Assembly (NCBI RefSeq): GCF_030732065.1
Contig: NZ_JAVBHX010000002.1
Location: forward strand, 1 to 64,000
From: Oceanimonas aquatica
Lineage (GTDB): Bacteria > Pseudomonadota > Gammaproteobacteria > Enterobacterales > Aeromonadaceae
Length of the DNA: 64,000 nt
Direction of reading: 5' to 3'
Part shown: in pieces, positions 8,611 through 18,897 of the stretch
Layout of the letters: every line of letters starts with the position of its first letter
How positions within the stretch are numbered: position 1 is the stretch's first letter
Made by a program: the position numbers and the translations under genes
Notes under the pieces: generated by a model
Seen by the model: only the letters and a program-made list of their open reading frames with translations
Told to the model about the DNA's origin: nothing
Databases searched by the model: none

Positions 8611-8624
8611 TTGATCTGGATCAA
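8611..8624. promoter_or_regulatory. FNR/Anr box between divergent genes
   Basis: TTGATCTGGATCAA matches the FNR consensus TTGAT-N4-ATCAA exactly. It lies in the 200-base gap between the heme chemoreceptor (minus) and the YbaK-like gene (plus). On the minus strand a TAGAAT -10-like element at 8565-8570 would place the box near -60, a usual class I activator position. On the plus strand a TATACT at 8670-8675 would place it near -64. The direction of control is therefore open; the chemoreceptor is the more natural target. Confidence 0.65.
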
Positions 8625-8729
8625 CAAGCCCATTCGGCGCCATTTTGCTGCGACCAGATTCGCGCGAACTATACTTAGTGTGCTGTTACAGAAAGCAGGG
8701 TTCTTTATGCCTGCTTTCGGGAGGTAATC

Positions 8730-9230
8730 ATGGGTATGTCACTCAGACTGAAACAATTTCTCGACCAGCGCCATATTTCTTACGACATGGTACATCACCC
8801 TTATGCCGAAGGGGCCGCCCAGAGTGCCATTGCCAGCCATGTGCCCCTGGCACAGATGGCCAAGGCAATCATGCTGGAAGATGACAACGGCAGAAGCATG
8901 ATGGCAATCATTCCCGCCGCCGATCGCATCGACATGCGCCGGCTGAGTTATCTGGTGCACGATGAAATGCAACTGGCGCCCGAGCACCACCTGGGCAACT
9001 GGTTCGACGATTGCGATCCCGGCGCCATTCCCGCCATCGGCGATGCCTACTCGGTAGACACCCTGGTGGATGACGAGCTGCTGGGCATGGCCGACATCTA
9101 TCTGGAAAGCGGCGACCACCGTGATCTGGTACACCTGAGCGGGGAAGACTTCCGCCGGCTGGCCAGTGGCTGGAAGCACGGCCACTTCAGCCGCAAACCG
9201 GATCCCTGGAGCCGGGTTGAGAGAATGTAA
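8730..9230 (+). CDS. YbaK/ProX-type aminoacyl-tRNA deacylase
   Basis: A 166-residue cytoplasmic protein of the YbaK/aaRS-associated domain family, which hydrolyses mischarged aminoacyl-tRNA in trans. The fold is recognised from the N-terminal MSLRLKQFLDQRHISYDMV stretch, the lysine-bearing MAKAIMLED strand expected at the active site (about residue 47), and the GxIPAIGDAYSV segment. The length fits the stand-alone family. The amino acid or tRNA acted on cannot be told. ATG 8730 follows a good GGGAGG ribosome site. An additional ATG two codons later is possible. Confidence 0.75.
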   Translation: MGMSLRLKQFLDQRHISYDMVHHPYAEGAAQSAIASHVPLAQMAKAIMLEDDNGRSMMAIIPAADRIDMRRLSYLVHDEMQLAPEHHLGNWFDDCDPGAIPAIGDAYSVDTLVDDELLGMADIYLESGDHRDLVHLSGEDFRRLASGWKHGHFSRKPDPWSRVERM

Positions 9231-9249
9231 TTCGCAAACCCCCTCCCAA

Positions 9250-9324
9250 CCTCCCCCTTGGAAAGGGGGAGGAGCTAAAGGGAAAGAAGCTAAAGAAGGT
9301 TCCCTCCCCTTTTTAAGGGGAGGG
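9250..9324 (+). repeat. CCCTCCCC-type palindromic repeats (two units)
   Basis: There are two G/C-rich palindromes in a row: CCTCCCCCTT / AAGGGGGAGG at 9250-9272, and CCCTCCCCT / AGGGGAGGG at 9302-9324. The same second unit occurs at 55590-55612. It is an intergenic element with no coding capacity. Confidence 0.65.
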
Positions 9325-9352
9325 TCAGGATGGGGTTTGTTTTATAGTCATT

Positions 9353-9378
9353 AAAAAAGGAGCCTTACGGCTCCTTTC
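9353..9378 (-). terminator. Terminator of the sdh-suc operon
   Basis: The stem AAAGGAGCC / GGCTCCTTT has a 4-base loop. Read on the minus strand it is followed by a T run, and it lies 40 bases after the sucD stop. Between it and sucD, at 9380-9412, are GCTTCAAGC-type direct and inverted short repeats like those at 29447-29482. Confidence 0.8.
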
Positions 9379-9415
9379 TACTTCCAGCTTCAAGCTTCTC
9401 GCTTCAAGCTTTCTT

Positions 9416-10288
9416 TTACCAGCCGGTCACTTCGCGCAGGGCGGAGCCGATGTCGGCCAGGGAACGCACGGTTTTTACACCGGCGTCCTGCAGGGCGGCA
9501 AACTTCTCGTCTGCGGTGCCCTTGCCACCGGAGATGATGGCGCCGGCATGGCCCATACGCTTGCCCGGAGGGGCAGTCACACCGGCGATGTAGGAAACCA
9601 CCGGCTTGGTGACGTTTTCCTTGATGAAGGCAGCGGCTTCTTCTTCGGCGGTGCCGCCGATTTCACCGATCATCACGATGGCTTCGGTTTCCGGATCTTC
9701 CTGGAACAGCTTCAGAATATCAATGAAGTTGGAGCCGGGAATGGGGTCGCCGCCAATGCCGATACAGCTGGACTGGCCGAAACCTTCGTCGGTGGTCTGC
9801 TTGACCGCTTCGTAGGTCAGGGTGCCGGAGCGGGACACTATGCCCACCTTGCCCTTCTTGTGAATGTGACCGGGCATGATGCCGATCTTGCACTCGTCGG
9901 GAGTGATTACGCCCGGGCAGTTGGGGCCAATCATGCGCACGCCGGCTTCGTCCAGCTTCACTTTCACGTCCAGCATGTCGAGGGTAGGAATGCCCTCGGT
10001 GATGGTAACGATCAGCTCAATACCGGCATCAATGGCTTCCAGAATGGCGTCTTTACAGAACGGCGCCGGCACATAGATCACGGTGGCGGTGGCGCCGGTG
10101 GCTTCCACGGCTTCGCGTACGGTGTTGAATACCGGCAGGCCCAGATGGGTGGTGCCGCCCTTGCCCGGGGACACGCCACCGACCATTTGCGTGCCATATT
10201 CAATGGCCTGCTCGGAGTGGAAGGTACCCTGGCCGCCGGTGAAACCCTGGCAGATAACCTTGGTGTCTTTGTTGATCAGAATGCTCAT
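9416..10288 (-). CDS. sucD: Succinyl-CoA synthetase alpha subunit
   Basis: A 290-residue subunit that binds CoA and carries the phosphohistidine in the TCA-cycle step succinyl-CoA + NDP + Pi to succinate + CoA + NTP. The N-terminal CoA-binding Rossmann domain contains [15 protein letters not shown]. The phosphorylated histidine lies in the [17 protein letters not shown] stretch near residue 247. Length and sequence match the E. coli protein closely. It is the last gene of sdhCDAB-sucABCD; its start lies 4 bases after the sucC stop, pointing to coupled translation of the two subunits. Confidence 0.97.
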   Translation of the reverse strand: MSILINKDTKVICQGFTGGQGTFHSEQAIEYGTQMVGGVSPGKGGTTHLGLPVFNTVREAVEATGATATVIYVPAPFCKDAILEAIDAGIELIVTITEGIPTLDMLDVKVKLDEAGVRMIGPNCPGVITPDECKIGIMPGHIHKKGKVGIVSRSGTLTYEAVKQTTDEGFGQSSCIGIGGDPIPGSNFIDILKLFQEDPETEAIVMIGEIGGTAEEEAAAFIKENVTKPVVSYIAGVTAPPGKRMGHAGAIISGGKGTADEKFAALQDAGVKTVRSLADIGSALREVTGW

Positions 10289-10292
10289 GCTG

Positions 10293-11459
10293 TTATTTCC
10301 CCTGTGCGGCGTTAACGACCTGAACGGCGGCGTCGGTCAGGCTGGTGGCGGCGATGATGTTGAGGCCGGATTCATCCAGCTTGGCGGTACCGGCTTCGGC
10401 ATTGTTGCCTTCCAGACGCACCACAACCGGGACTTTTACGCCCACTTCCTTCACCGCACCGATGATACCTTCGGCAATCATGTCGCAACGCACAATGCCA
10501 CCAAAGATGTTCACCAGTACCGCTTTTACATTGCTGTCGGAGAGAATAATCTTGAACGCTTCGGTCACCCGCTCCTTGGTGGCGCCACCGCCCACGTCCA
10601 GGAAGTTGGCAGGCGAGCCGCCGTGCAGGTTAACGATGTCCATGGTGCCCATGGCCAGACCGGCACCGTTCACCATGCAGCCAATGTTGCCGTCCAGAGC
10701 CACGTAGTTCAGTTCCCACTGAGCGGCGTGGGCTTCACGGGCATCGTCCTGAGACGGATCGTGCATGTCGCGCAGTTTGGCCTGACGGTACAGGGCGTTG
10801 GAGTCGATGTTGATCTTGCCGTCCAGGCAGTGCAGGTTGCCGGCGTCGGTGATCACCAGGGGGTTGATTTCGAGCAGGGCGAAATCGTAGTCCAGGAACA
10901 TCTGTCCCAGACCGAGGAAAATCTTGGTGAACTGCTTGATCTGGTCGCCTTTCAGGCCCAGTTTGAATGCCAGTTCACGTCCCTGATAAGGCTGCGGGCC
11001 TACCAGAGGATCGATGGCGGCCTTGTGGATCAGTTCGGGGGTCTCTTCGGCCACCTTTTCGATCTCAACGCCACCTTCGGTTGATGCCATGAACACCACG
11101 CGACGGGTACCACGGTCCACGACCGCACCCAGGTAAAGTTCCTTGGCGATGTCGGTGCACGACTCCACCAGGATCTTGGCCACCGGCTGTCCCTTGGCAT
11201 CGGTCTGGTAGGTCACCAGATTCTTGCCCAGCCAGTTTTCCGCGAACTCGCGGATTTCTTCCTTGCTCTTGGCCAGCTTTACGCCGCCTGCCTTGCCACG
11301 GCCACCGGCGTGGACCTGACATTTTACCACCCACATGTCGCCGCCAATCTTGCTGGCCGCTTCTACCGCTTCCTGCGGGTTATCACATGCGTAGCCTTCG
11401 GATACGGGCAGGCCGTATTCGGCGAACAGCTGTTTTGCCTGATATTCATGCAAATTCAT
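10293..11459 (-). CDS. sucC: Succinyl-CoA synthetase beta subunit
   Basis: A 388-residue ATP-grasp subunit, the same length as in E. coli, which binds nucleotide and succinate. The start [19 protein letters not shown] is family-typical; [17 protein letters not shown] carries the nucleotide-binding glycines, and [10 protein letters not shown] lies at the subunit interface. It works as a heterotetramer with SucD, encoded directly after it. The 69 bases before it, after sucB, show no clear terminator, consistent with one long transcript. Confidence 0.97.
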   Translation of the reverse strand: MNLHEYQAKQLFAEYGLPVSEGYACDNPQEAVEAASKIGGDMWVVKCQVHAGGRGKAGGVKLAKSKEEIREFAENWLGKNLVTYQTDAKGQPVAKILVESCTDIAKELYLGAVVDRGTRRVVFMASTEGGVEIEKVAEETPELIHKAAIDPLVGPQPYQGRELAFKLGLKGDQIKQFTKIFLGLGQMFLDYDFALLEINPLVITDAGNLHCLDGKINIDSNALYRQAKLRDMHDPSQDDAREAHAAQWELNYVALDGNIGCMVNGAGLAMGTMDIVNLHGGSPANFLDVGGGATKERVTEAFKIILSDSNVKAVLVNIFGGIVRCDMIAEGIIGAVKEVGVKVPVVVRLEGNNAEAGTAKLDESGLNIIAATSLTDAAVQVVNAAQGK

Positions 11460-11528
11460 GTTGTGTTTCCGTTGTTGTTGGGTTCAGGGCATGGGGCGGA
11501 ACCGGTCCGCCCTCTTGTTATTGTTGGC

Positions 11529-12737
11529 TTATACGTCCAGCAGCAGACGGGTCGGATCTTCCAGCAGCTCCTTGATGGAGACCAGATAGCTGACCGACTC
11601 GCGGCCGTCGATCAGACGGTGATCGTAAGACAGAGCCAGGTACATCATCGGCAAAATTTCCACCTTGCCGTCTACCGCCATGGGACGGTCCTGGATCTTG
11701 TGCATACCCAGAATGGCGCTCTGCGGCGGGTTGATGATGGGGGTGGACATCAGCGAGCCGAACACACCGCCGTTGGTGATGGTGAAGTTACCGCCGGACA
11801 GCTCGTCCACGGTCAGCTTGCCGTCACGGCCCTTGATGGCCAGCTCTTTAATGCCCTTCTCGATGTCGGCCAGGCTCAGGCGATCGCAGTCGCGCAGCAC
11901 CGGGGTCACCAGACCACGGGGGGTGGACACGGCGATGCTGACATCAAAGTAGTTGTGGTAAACGATTTCGTCACCGTCGATGGAGGCGTTCACTTCCGGG
12001 AAGCGCTTGAGCGACTCCACCACCGCCTTCACGTAGAAGGACATAAAGCCCAGACGAATGCCGTGACGCTTCTCGAAGATGTCCTGGTACTGCTTGCGCA
12101 GCTCCATGATCGGCTTCATGTTGACTTCGTTGAAGGTAGTCAGCATGGCGGTGGTGTTCTTGGCTTCGAGCAGGCGCTCGGCCACCCGCTTGCGCAAACG
12201 GGTCATGGGCACCCGCTTCTGATCGCGTTCACCCGGTGACACCAGCGGCAGTTCGGCCTTGGCCGCAACCGGCGCCGGCTTGTCTGCGCTCTTGGCCTGA
12301 CCGCCATCCTTGATAAAGGCTTCCACGTCTTCCTTGGTGATGCGACCGCCCTTGCCGGAGCCGGAAAGCTTGCTTACATCGATGTTGTGTTCGGCCACCA
12401 GGCGGCGTACCGCCGGGCTCAGGTCCTCGCTCTCACCGGCATCGGCCTTGGCTTCGCCATTGGTGGCGGGCTTTTCCTTGGTCTCTTCACCGGCCTTGGC
12501 GCCCTGCTTGAGCTTGCCGATCACCTGCTGACCCAGTACGGTGGCGCCGGCGTCTTCCATGATGGCTTCCAGAACACCGGCCTCGGGAGCCGGCACTTCC
12601 AGTACCACCTTGTCGGTTTCAATATCGACGATCACTTCGTCGCGCTCTACGCTGTCGCCGGGCTGCTTGTGCCAGGTGGCGATGGTGGCGTCGGCAACGG
12701 ATTCGGGGAGGTCGGGAACCTTGATTTCGATGCTCAT
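11529..12737 (-). CDS. sucB: 2-oxoglutarate dehydrogenase E2 (dihydrolipoyl succinyltransferase)
   Basis: A 402-residue core subunit of the 2-oxoglutarate dehydrogenase complex. The N-terminal lipoyl domain has the lipoylated lysine in [11 protein letters not shown] (about residue 43). An Ala/Lys/Glu-rich linker leads to the peripheral subunit-binding domain (about 103-140, with [14 protein letters not shown]), then another linker and the catalytic acyltransferase domain ending in the DHRLIDGRE motif. ATG 12737 is used; the in-frame TTG at 12740 just upstream is an unlikely start. There is one lipoyl domain, as in E. coli. Confidence 0.96.
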   Translation of the reverse strand: MSIEIKVPDLPESVADATIATWHKQPGDSVERDEVIVDIETDKVVLEVPAPEAGVLEAIMEDAGATVLGQQVIGKLKQGAKAGEETKEKPATNGEAKADAGESEDLSPAVRRLVAEHNIDVSKLSGSGKGGRITKEDVEAFIKDGGQAKSADKPAPVAAKAELPLVSPGERDQKRVPMTRLRKRVAERLLEAKNTTAMLTTFNEVNMKPIMELRKQYQDIFEKRHGIRLGFMSFYVKAVVESLKRFPEVNASIDGDEIVYHNYFDVSIAVSTPRGLVTPVLRDCDRLSLADIEKGIKELAIKGRDGKLTVDELSGGNFTITNGGVFGSLMSTPIINPPQSAILGMHKIQDRPMAVDGKVEILPMMYLALSYDHRLIDGRESVSYLVSIKELLEDPTRLLLDV

Positions 12738-12755
12738 CAATATGTCCTTAGTGCA

Positions 12756-15569
12756 TTAAGCTTTGATCGGCGTCAGTGCATCTTCCACCAACGCTTTTTG
12801 TTGTTGTAAGTGAACCGAGGTGTAACCCACCGCCGGAGAAGCCGAGGCTTCGCGACCGGCATAGCTCAGTTTCGCGCCTTCCGGAATAGCGGCCCGGAAG
12901 TGGTGCTGGCTGCAATACCAGGCGCCCTGGTTTTGCGGCTCTTCCTGACACCAGACGAAGTCGGTCACGTGCTGGTAATCAGCAAAAATGGCGGCCACTT
13001 CTTCCTGCGGGAAGGGGTACAGCTGTTCAATTCGAATAATCGCCACATCCGTTTGTTCGTTCTTGCGACGCGCTTCGAGCAAATCGTAATACACCTTGCC
13101 GGAACAAAGAATCACACGCTTGACGCCTTTGGGATCCAGATCATCTATTTCGCCGATGGCGTTCTGGAATGTGCCCTGGGCCAAAGTTTCCAGCTCGGAA
13201 ACAGCCAGCGGATGACGCAGCAGCGACTTGGGCGTCATGACCACTAGCGGGCGGCGCATGGGGCGCAGCACCTGGCGACGCAGCATGTGGAACACCTGAG
13301 CCGGGGTGGTGGGCACACACACCTGCATGTTGTGCTCGGCGCACAGCTGCAGGTAACGCTCCAGACGGGCACTGGAGTGCTCTGGGCCCTGGCCTTCGTA
13401 GCCATGGGGCAGCAGCAGGGTCAGTCCGCACATGCGGCCCCACTTCTGCTCACCGGAGCTCAGGAACTGGTCGATCACCACCTGGGCACCGTTGGCAAAG
13501 TCACCGAACTGGGCTTCCCAGATGGTCAGACCCACGGGCTCGGCGGTGGCATAGCCGTATTCAAAGGCCATGACCGCTTCTTCACTCAGCACCGAGTCGT
13601 ACACCTGGAACTGGCCCTGATCCTCGGACAGGTAGCACAGCGGCGTGTAGATACTGGCATCGTTCTGGTTGTGCAGCACCGCATGGCGGTGGAAGAAGGT
13701 GCCGCGGCCGGAGTCCTGGCCGGTAAGGCGCACTTCGTAGCCGTTGTCACACAGGGTGGCGTAGGCCAGGGTCTCGGCAAAGCCCCAGTCCACCAGCTTC
13801 TCGCCCTGAGCCATGAGCTTGCGGTCGGCGTAAATCTTGGCCACCTGACGCTGCAGGGTGTGGGTTTCCGGATAGCGGGTAAGGCGGTCACCCAGATCCT
13901 TGAGCTGCTTAAGGTCGTAGGTGGAGTCGTAGACCATGTCCCACTCGTGACCCAGGTAAGGAGACCAGTCCACCGAGTGCTTCTGCATCGGTCGCCACTC
14001 CTTGACCACGCATTCGCCGTGATCCAGGGCATCCCGGTATTCGTTGATCTGGGTGGTCACCTGCTCCGCCGACACGGTGCCCTTGTCGATCAGGCGATCG
14101 GCGTAAATCTTGCGCGGCGTGGGGTGTTTCTTGATTTTCTGGTACATCAGCGGCTGGGTGGCGCTCGGCTCATCGGCCTCGTTGTGACCGTGACGACGGT
14201 AGCACACCAGGTCGATAACCACATCGCGACCAAACTCGTTACGGAAGTCCAGGGCCAGCTGAGTCACCTGCACCACGGCTTCCGGATCGTCGGCGTTCAC
14301 GTGGAAGATCGGCGCCTGTACCATCTTGGCGATGTCGGTACAGTATTCGGTAGAACGGGTATCGCGCGGATTAGAGGTGGTAAAGCCCACCTGGTTGTTG
14401 ATCACGATGCGGATGGTACCGCCCACCCCGTAGCCCCGGGTCAGGGACATGTTGAAGGTTTCTGCCACCACACCCTGACCGGCAAAGGCCGAGTCGCCGT
14501 GAATGGTCACCGGCAGTACCTGGCGGCCATCGGGGTTGTCGAGACGGTCCATGCGGGCGCGGACCGAGCCGATAACCACCGGGTTGACGATTTCCAGGTG
14601 CGACGGGTTGAACGCCAGCGCCAGGTGAACGGGGCCTCCGGGAGTGTCGAAATCGGAGCTGAAACCCATGTGGTATTTCACGTCACCGGAACTCTGGGTG
14701 TCGTACTTGCCGGCAAAGGCGTCAAACAAATCTTGCGGACGCTTGCCCAGCACGTTGACCAGCATGTTCAGACGACCCCGGTGAGCCATGCCGATCACCA
14801 CTTCACGGCCGCCCTTTTCACCAAAGCGGCGAATGAGCTCCTTGGTCATGGGGATCAGGGCATCGCCCCCTTCCAGGGAGAAGCGCTTGGCCCCCGGGAA
14901 CTTGGCACCCAGGTATTTTTCCAGGCCTTCGGCGGCGGTCAGGCTGTCGAGGAAACGCACCTTGTCTTCGTCGGTGTACTGGGGCGCCCCCACTACCGGC
15001 TCGAGCTGGCTCTGGATCCAGCGCTTTTCGCGGGTGCTGGTGATATGCATGTATTCCGCACCCACGGAGCCACAGTAGGTTTTCTTCAGCGCCGACACCA
15101 GATCCTTCAGCTTCATGGTCTCGGTGCCGATGGCGTAGGAGCCCACGTTGAAGGTGGCGTCGAGATCGGCGCCGGTCAGATTATGAAAGGCCGGGTCCAG
15201 CTCGGCCACCGGCTCGCGATTCCACAGATCCAGCGGGTCCAGGTTGGCATTCTGATGGCCACGGAAACGGTAGGCGTTGATCAGCTGCAAAACCTTGACT
15301 TGCTTGGCGTCAGTGTGGGGATCACTGACCGGGGTGGCATAGCGGGAGGTGTCTTTGGCGAGGCGGCGGAAATAATCTCTCACTTGAGAATGGGGCTGAT
15401 CCTGCACCGGCTCCTCGGCGGATGGCAGGCCGTCAAACACGGCGCGCCATTCTTCGGGAACAGAGTCGGGATCGGCCAGGTAGGCCTCGTACAGGTCTTC
15501 TACATAGGTCGCATTGGCACCGGCCAGGTGAGAAGAATCCAGCCAGGCTTGCATTACGCCATTGTGCAT
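12756..15569 (-). CDS. sucA: 2-oxoglutarate dehydrogenase E1
   Basis: A 937-residue thiamine-diphosphate enzyme that decarboxylates 2-oxoglutarate and passes the succinyl group to the SucB lipoyl arm. The N-terminus (QAWLDSSHLAGANATYVEDL) is the short element that binds the E2 core in this family. Further in are the MAHRGRLNML and GDSAFAGQGVV segments and the ThDP/Mg region around NNQVGFTTSNPRDTRST. Length is close to the E. coli 933. A very long open frame on the opposite strand (13287-15695) is a codon-bias shadow. Confidence 0.97.
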   Translation of the reverse strand: MHNGVMQAWLDSSHLAGANATYVEDLYEAYLADPDSVPEEWRAVFDGLPSAEEPVQDQPHSQVRDYFRRLAKDTSRYATPVSDPHTDAKQVKVLQLINAYRFRGHQNANLDPLDLWNREPVAELDPAFHNLTGADLDATFNVGSYAIGTETMKLKDLVSALKKTYCGSVGAEYMHITSTREKRWIQSQLEPVVGAPQYTDEDKVRFLDSLTAAEGLEKYLGAKFPGAKRFSLEGGDALIPMTKELIRRFGEKGGREVVIGMAHRGRLNMLVNVLGKRPQDLFDAFAGKYDTQSSGDVKYHMGFSSDFDTPGGPVHLALAFNPSHLEIVNPVVIGSVRARMDRLDNPDGRQVLPVTIHGDSAFAGQGVVAETFNMSLTRGYGVGGTIRIVINNQVGFTTSNPRDTRSTEYCTDIAKMVQAPIFHVNADDPEAVVQVTQLALDFRNEFGRDVVIDLVCYRRHGHNEADEPSATQPLMYQKIKKHPTPRKIYADRLIDKGTVSAEQVTTQINEYRDALDHGECVVKEWRPMQKHSVDWSPYLGHEWDMVYDSTYDLKQLKDLGDRLTRYPETHTLQRQVAKIYADRKLMAQGEKLVDWGFAETLAYATLCDNGYEVRLTGQDSGRGTFFHRHAVLHNQNDASIYTPLCYLSEDQGQFQVYDSVLSEEAVMAFEYGYATAEPVGLTIWEAQFGDFANGAQVVIDQFLSSGEQKWGRMCGLTLLLPHGYEGQGPEHSSARLERYLQLCAEHNMQVCVPTTPAQVFHMLRRQVLRPMRRPLVVMTPKSLLRHPLAVSELETLAQGTFQNAIGEIDDLDPKGVKRVILCSGKVYYDLLEARRKNEQTDVAIIRIEQLYPFPQEEVAAIFADYQHVTDFVWCQEEPQNQGAWYCSQHHFRAAIPEGAKLSYAGREASASPAVGYTSVHLQQQKALVEDALTPIKA

Positions 15570-15663
15570 CTTTATCCCTTTGTCACTTCTCGACAGGGCT
15601 ACTGTCGTTCTGGTCGTCGAGTCAATGCCGCCCTTGCGGGCGGCAACGTTTTATTCGGGACGT

Positions 15664-16380
15664 TTATACTGCCCGTTTCAGCAGCATGGACTTGATGTTG
15701 CCAATGGCCTTGGTGGGGTTCAGGCCCTTGGGACACACGTTCACGCAGTTCATGATGCCGTGACAGCGGAACACGCTGAAGGCGTCATCCAGGTTGGACA
15801 AACGCTCGTCGGTCGCGGTATCGCGGCTGTCGATCAGCCAGCGATAGGCGGCCAGCAGGCCGGCCGGACCGATAAATTTATCCGGGTTCCACCAGAAGGA
15901 CGGGCAGGAAGTGGAGCAGCAGGCGCACAGAATGCACTCGTACAGACCATCCAGCTTGGACCGCTCTTCCGGAGATTGCAGGCGCTCACGCGCCGGCGGC
16001 TGCTTGTCTTCGGCAATGAGGAAGGGCTTGACCTTCTCCCACTGGGTGTAGAACTGGGTCATGTCGACCACCAGGTCGCGCACCACCGGCAGGCCCGGCA
16101 GCGGACGAATGACCACGGTGTTGTCCTTGCCCAGCAGGTCGGACAGCGGCGTGATACAGGCCAGGCCGTTCTTGCCGTTCATGTTGAGGCCGTCGGAGCC
16201 GCACACGCCTTCACGGCAGGAGCGACGGAACGCCAGGCTCGGCTCCTGCTCTTTCAGTTGCAGCAGGGCGTCGAGCACCATCATGTCGGAGCCTTCGGCC
16301 ACGTCGAGCCGGTAGTCCTTCATGTAGGGCTTGGCATCGGTTTCCGGATTGTAGCGATAGACGGAAATGGTAACTTGCAT
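15664..16380 (-). CDS. sdhB: Succinate dehydrogenase iron-sulfur subunit
   Basis: A 238-residue subunit, equal in length to E. coli SdhB, that passes electrons from SdhA flavin to quinone. The N-terminal 2Fe-2S ferredoxin domain has CREGVCGSDG with further cysteines. The C-terminal domain has CILCACCSTSCPSFWWN and CHGIMNCVNVCPKGLNP, ligands for the 4Fe-4S and 3Fe-4S clusters. It acts on the cytoplasmic face of the inner membrane. It follows sdhA by 12 bases; 94 bases then separate it from sucA, with no convincing terminator. Confidence 0.97.
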   Translation of the reverse strand: MQVTISVYRYNPETDAKPYMKDYRLDVAEGSDMMVLDALLQLKEQEPSLAFRRSCREGVCGSDGLNMNGKNGLACITPLSDLLGKDNTVVIRPLPGLPVVRDLVVDMTQFYTQWEKVKPFLIAEDKQPPARERLQSPEERSKLDGLYECILCACCSTSCPSFWWNPDKFIGPAGLLAAYRWLIDSRDTATDERLSNLDDAFSVFRCHGIMNCVNVCPKGLNPTKAIGNIKSMLLKRAV

Positions 16381-16392
16381 TATCGCCTCCCC

Positions 16393-18159
16393 TTAGTAAG
16401 TACGTGCTTTGGGCGGGAATGCGTCACGGGTAACCGGTGACATATTCACGGAACGTCGGGTCATGGACTCGGTTTCGGGGCTGTACAGCGAGTGGCACAG
16501 CCAGTTCTCGTCATCACGCTCCGGATAGTCGAAGCGGGAGTGAGCACCACGGGACTCGGTACGGTAGTTCGCAGCCACGGCGGTGGCGTAAGCGGTTTCC
16601 ATCAGGTTGTCCAGTTCCAGACATTCAATCCGCTGGGTGTTGAAGTCACGGCTGGTGTCATCCAGGCGGGCATTTTTCAGCCGCTCGCGAATTTCCTTCA
16701 GTTCAGCCAGACCGGCAGCCATGGCATCGCCTTCCCGGAACACGGAGAAGTTGTTCTGCATGCAGTTCTGCAGGTCTTTCTTGATTTGCACCGGATCTTC
16801 ACCGCTTTGGGTGCTTTCCCAGCGGTTGTAGCGGGCCAGTGACGCTTCCAGATCGGACTCGGACGCGGCACGGCTGTCGCCCAGCTCGTTCAGAGCCTCG
16901 GTCAGGTGACGACCCACGGCACGACCGAACACCACCAGATCCAGCAGCGAGTTGCCGCCCAGACGGTTGGCACCGTGTACCGATACGCAGGCGATCTCGC
17001 CCACCGCAAACAGGCCTTTCACCGGCACATCGTTGCCGTTGGCATCCTGCTTCAGCGCCTGACCTTTCACGTTGGTGGGAATGCCGCCCATCATGTAGTG
17101 GCAGGTGGGGATAACGGGAATCGGCTCTTTCACCGGATCCACGTGAGCAAAGGTACGGGACAGTTCACAGATACCGGGCAGACGGCTTTCCAGCACGTCC
17201 TTGCCCAGATGATCCAGCTTCAGCTTGATGTGCGGACCCCAGGGGCCGTCGCAGCCGCGGCCTTCGCGGATTTCGATCATCATGGAGCGGGCCACCACGT
17301 CACGACCGGCCAGGTCTTTGGCGTTGGGAGCATAACGCTCCATAAAGCGCTCGCCGTCCTTGTTCAGCAGGTAACCGCCCTCGCCCCGGCACCCTTCGGT
17401 CACCAGGGTACCGGCACCGGCGATGCCGGTGGGGTGGAACTGCCACATTTCCATGTCCTGTACCGGCACGCCGGCACGCAGCGCCATGCCGACACCGTCA
17501 CCGGTGTTGATGTGGGCATTAGTGGTGGACTGGAAGATACGACCGGCACCGCCGGTGGCCAGAATGGTGGCCTTGGACTTGAAGTAAACCACTTCACCGG
17601 TTTCGATGTCGATGGCGGTACAGCCAACCACGTCACCGTCCTGGTTTTTTACCAGATCCAGCGCGTACCACTCGGAAAACACTGTGGTCTGATGCTTGAC
17701 GTTCTGCTGATACAGGGTGTGCAGCAGGGCGTGGCCGGTACGGTCGGACGCCGCCGCGGTTCGGGCCGCCTGCTCGCCACCGAAGGCCTTGGACTGGCCA
17801 CCGAAGGGACGCTGATACACCTTGCCATTGTCAAAACGGGAGAACGGCAGGCCCATTTTTTCCAGCTCGAGGATGGCCTCGGGGCCGGTCTGACACATAA
17901 ATTCGATGGCGTCCTGGTCACCGATGTAGTCGGAGCCCTTGACGGTGTCGTACATGTGCCATTCCCAGTTATCGTCGTGGGCATTGCCCAGCGCGACCGT
18001 GATACCGCCCTGGGCAGACACGGTATGAGAACGGGTCGGAAATACCTTGGACAGCAGCGCACAGCTTTTGCCCGATTCAGCAATCTGAAGGGCGGCGCGC
18101 ATACCGGCACCGCCGGCGCCGATTACCACGGCGTCGAATTCTCGAATAGCAATAGTCAC
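16393..18159 (-). CDS. sdhA: Succinate dehydrogenase flavoprotein subunit
   Basis: A 588-residue subunit with the FAD-binding [15 protein letters not shown] motif near the start, the covalent FAD histidine in [11 protein letters not shown], and the substrate-site residues around [15 protein letters not shown]. The start is set at GTG 18159, one base after the sdhD stop. This gives exactly the E. coli length, while upstream codons in the frame overlap sdhD and have no homology. It oxidises succinate to fumarate and hands electrons to SdhB. Confidence 0.96.
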   Translation of the reverse strand: MTIAIREFDAVVIGAGGAGMRAALQIAESGKSCALLSKVFPTRSHTVSAQGGITVALGNAHDDNWEWHMYDTVKGSDYIGDQDAIEFMCQTGPEAILELEKMGLPFSRFDNGKVYQRPFGGQSKAFGGEQAARTAAASDRTGHALLHTLYQQNVKHQTTVFSEWYALDLVKNQDGDVVGCTAIDIETGEVVYFKSKATILATGGAGRIFQSTTNAHINTGDGVGMALRAGVPVQDMEMWQFHPTGIAGAGTLVTEGCRGEGGYLLNKDGERFMERYAPNAKDLAGRDVVARSMMIEIREGRGCDGPWGPHIKLKLDHLGKDVLESRLPGICELSRTFAHVDPVKEPIPVIPTCHYMMGGIPTNVKGQALKQDANGNDVPVKGLFAVGEIACVSVHGANRLGGNSLLDLVVFGRAVGRHLTEALNELGDSRAASESDLEASLARYNRWESTQSGEDPVQIKKDLQNCMQNNFSVFREGDAMAAGLAELKEIRERLKNARLDDTSRDFNTQRIECLELDNLMETAYATAVAANYRTESRGAHSRFDYPERDDENWLCHSLYSPETESMTRRSVNMSPVTRDAFPPKARTY

Positions 18160-18160
18160 C

Positions 18161-18505
18161 TTATACACCCCACAATACAACGATACCGGTCAGCAGATAG
18201 GACAGCAGCATTACCACTACGCCAAACTGGGCGAGGCCGCGCCACAGCGCCGGCTTGACGTAGTCGGACAGCACCTGCCAGGCACCAATCCAGCCGTGCA
18301 TCAGCACGCTGAACAAGGCCAGCAGGGTAAACACCTTGGTAAAGGTGCGGTCGAAGAAGCCCGTCCACACCTCAAAGGTGATGTCGTTAAAGGCGATAAA
18401 GCCGACCAGATACAGGGTGTACAGGGTCATGATGACAGCCGTTGCACGAAGCAGCATAAAGTCGTGCACACCGCTGCGGCCGAAAGTTGCAGAATTGCTT
18501 ACCAT
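18161..18505 (-). CDS. sdhD: Succinate dehydrogenase membrane anchor
   Basis: A 114-residue hydrophobic subunit with three transmembrane helices (about 18-38, 57-78, 90-112). With SdhC it forms the heme b and ubiquinone site. The [16 protein letters not shown] stretch, with its histidine heme ligand and the conserved DY pair, is typical of enterobacterial-type SdhD. Its ATG overlaps the end of sdhC by 7 bases, and sdhA starts one base after its stop. Confidence 0.95.
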   Translation of the reverse strand: MVSNSATFGRSGVHDFMLLRATAVIMTLYTLYLVGFIAFNDITFEVWTGFFDRTFTKVFTLLALFSVLMHGWIGAWQVLSDYVKPALWRGLAQFGVVVMLLSYLLTGIVVLWGV

Positions 18506-18897
18506 ACCAGTACCCCCGCCAGCAATGACAGAACAATGGTCACACCGAATGCCACCTTGGCACTCAGGGCGCCCGATTCAATCTCCTCGCAATAGCCCAG
18601 ATCCATGATAAGGTGGCGAATGCCGCCTACAATGTGATAGGCCAGAGCGGTCAGCACACCCCAGAGGATGAAGCCGACAAAGAAGCCGTCCATGATCTCC
18701 ACCACTGCGTTGAAGCCCTGCTCGGAAGAGAGGGATTCACTAAGCAGCCACAACAGGATGGCGAGCGCGAACAGGGTGATCACGCCGGATACCCGGTGCA
18801 GAATGGATGAAATGGCGGCGACGGGCTGGCGAATGGTCCGTAGGTCGAGGTTTACAGGTCTCTGTTTTTTAGTCACGGTCTTGCCCACTAGCTCCAT
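18499..18897 (-). CDS. sdhC: Succinate dehydrogenase cytochrome b556 subunit
   Basis: A 132-residue anchor subunit. [14 protein letters not shown] and the SILHRVSG quinone-site motif lead into three transmembrane helices; the histidine of [16 protein letters not shown] ligates heme b. It is the first gene of sdhCDAB-sucABCD. The start could be ATG 18897 or GTG 18876; the latter gives [12 protein letters not shown], which agrees better in length with E. coli ([13 protein letters not shown]). Neither has a strong ribosome site. It is transcribed away from gltA across a 400-base control region. Confidence 0.93.
   Translation of the reverse strand: MELVGKTVTKKQRPVNLDLRTIRQPVAAISSILHRVSGVITLFALAILLWLLSESLSSEQGFNAVVEIMDGFFVGFILWGVLTALAYHIVGGIRHLIMDLGYCEEIESGALSAKVAFGVTIVLSLLAGVLVW

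Noticed and set aside
8611-8624. CRP site in the chemoreceptor gap
   Set aside because: The palindrome is TTGAT-N4-ATCAA, the FNR form, and lacks the TGTGA/TCACA core.
13287-15695. An 802-codon open frame on the plus strand opposite sucA
   Set aside because: It is a shadow produced by GC-rich codon use of sucA; the translated product is full of His, Gly and Val with no fold, and sucA is certain on the other strand.
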